Assembly (NCBI GenBank): GCA_025455535.1 | Contig: JALOMM010000182.1 | Coordinates: forward strand, 1 to 7,712 | Reading direction: 5' to 3' | DNA: 7,712 bases | From: Bacteroidales bacterium | GTDB taxonomy: Bacteria; Bacteroidota; Bacteroidia; Bacteroidales; VadinHA17 | In this document: piece by piece, positions 7,659 to 7,712 of the stretch | Numbering within the stretch: position 1 is the first letter of the stretch | Layout of the letters: the number at the start of each line of letters is the position of its first letter | The notes under the pieces: generated by a model | Databases searched by the model: none | Told to the model about the DNA's origin: nothing | The model's input: the letters and a program-made list of their open reading frames with translations, nothing else | Program-made: the position numbers and the translations under genes

Positions 7659-7712
7659 GACTTTCGACTTTAAGACTTTCGACCTTACAGACTTTCGACT
7701 TTACAGACTTTA
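7659..7712. repeat. GACTTT-based tandem repeat running off the window end
   Basis: GACTTTCGAC occurs at 7659-7668, 7674-7683 and 7690-7699, and GACTTTA begins again at 7706, giving a period of 15-16 bases. Each period contains two GACTTT-like cores (one copy reads GACCTT) separated by C, AA or ACA, so the array is a nested 7-9-base repeat. It continues to the last base, so its full length and right border are unknown. The 31 bases between the two arrays (7628-7658) hold nothing recognisable. Confidence 0.88.

Noticed and set aside
7593..7712. CRISPR array at the window end
   Set aside because: The units are only 7 and 15-16 bases, contiguous, with no unique spacers and no cas genes.

Overview
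The window looks like a chromosomal segment of a Bacteroidota bacterium, probably of the Bacteroidales/Marinilabiliales type. The evidence is a MetG with a C-terminal tRNA-binding domain, a Bacteroidota-style protein joining HU/CCDC81-like domains to a SPOR domain, A-rich translation starts without Shine-Dalgarno sequences, and a match to the Bacteroidota -7 promoter motif TAnnTTTG. The genus cannot be read from the sequence.

Layout. Positions 1-444 (+) hold the 3' end of metG, cut by the window edge. Convergent to it, 477-1481 (-) encodes an envelope protein with two N-terminal HU-like domains, one membrane segment and a C-terminal SPOR domain; a hairpin with a minus-strand T-tract lies between the two genes and overlaps the metG stop codon. 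A 105-base gap (1482-1586) carries divergent promoter candidates. From 1587 to 7585 six genes run on the plus strand with gaps of 0-45 bases or short overlaps, so they are probably one operon: wbpE, wbpD, wbpB, a TviB/WbpO-type UDP-sugar 6-dehydrogenase, a GalE-type 4-epimerase and rmlB (rfbB). The last 127 bases are non-coding and contain two different short tandem repeats, the second running off the window end.

How the genes work together. The dehydrogenase makes a UDP-N-acetylhexosaminuronic acid. WbpB oxidises C3, WbpE aminates it and WbpD acetylates the new amine, giving a UDP-2,3-diacetamido-2,3-dideoxyhexuronic acid for O-antigen, capsule or exopolysaccharide. The 4-epimerase can set the gluco/galacto configuration before or beside this route. 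RmlB starts a separate dTDP-6-deoxyhexose branch. This is a nucleotide-sugar supply module; no glycosyltransferase, flippase or polymerase lies in the window and these probably follow downstream.

Main anomaly. wbpB stops early, at 4170. The expected family C-terminal tail is still readable in another frame and ends at 4214, one base before the next gene. This fits an internal deletion of roughly 70 bases that also shifted the frame, or an assembly error. No wholly new system is evident; the pathway is known, with an unusual gene combination and a probably damaged gene.
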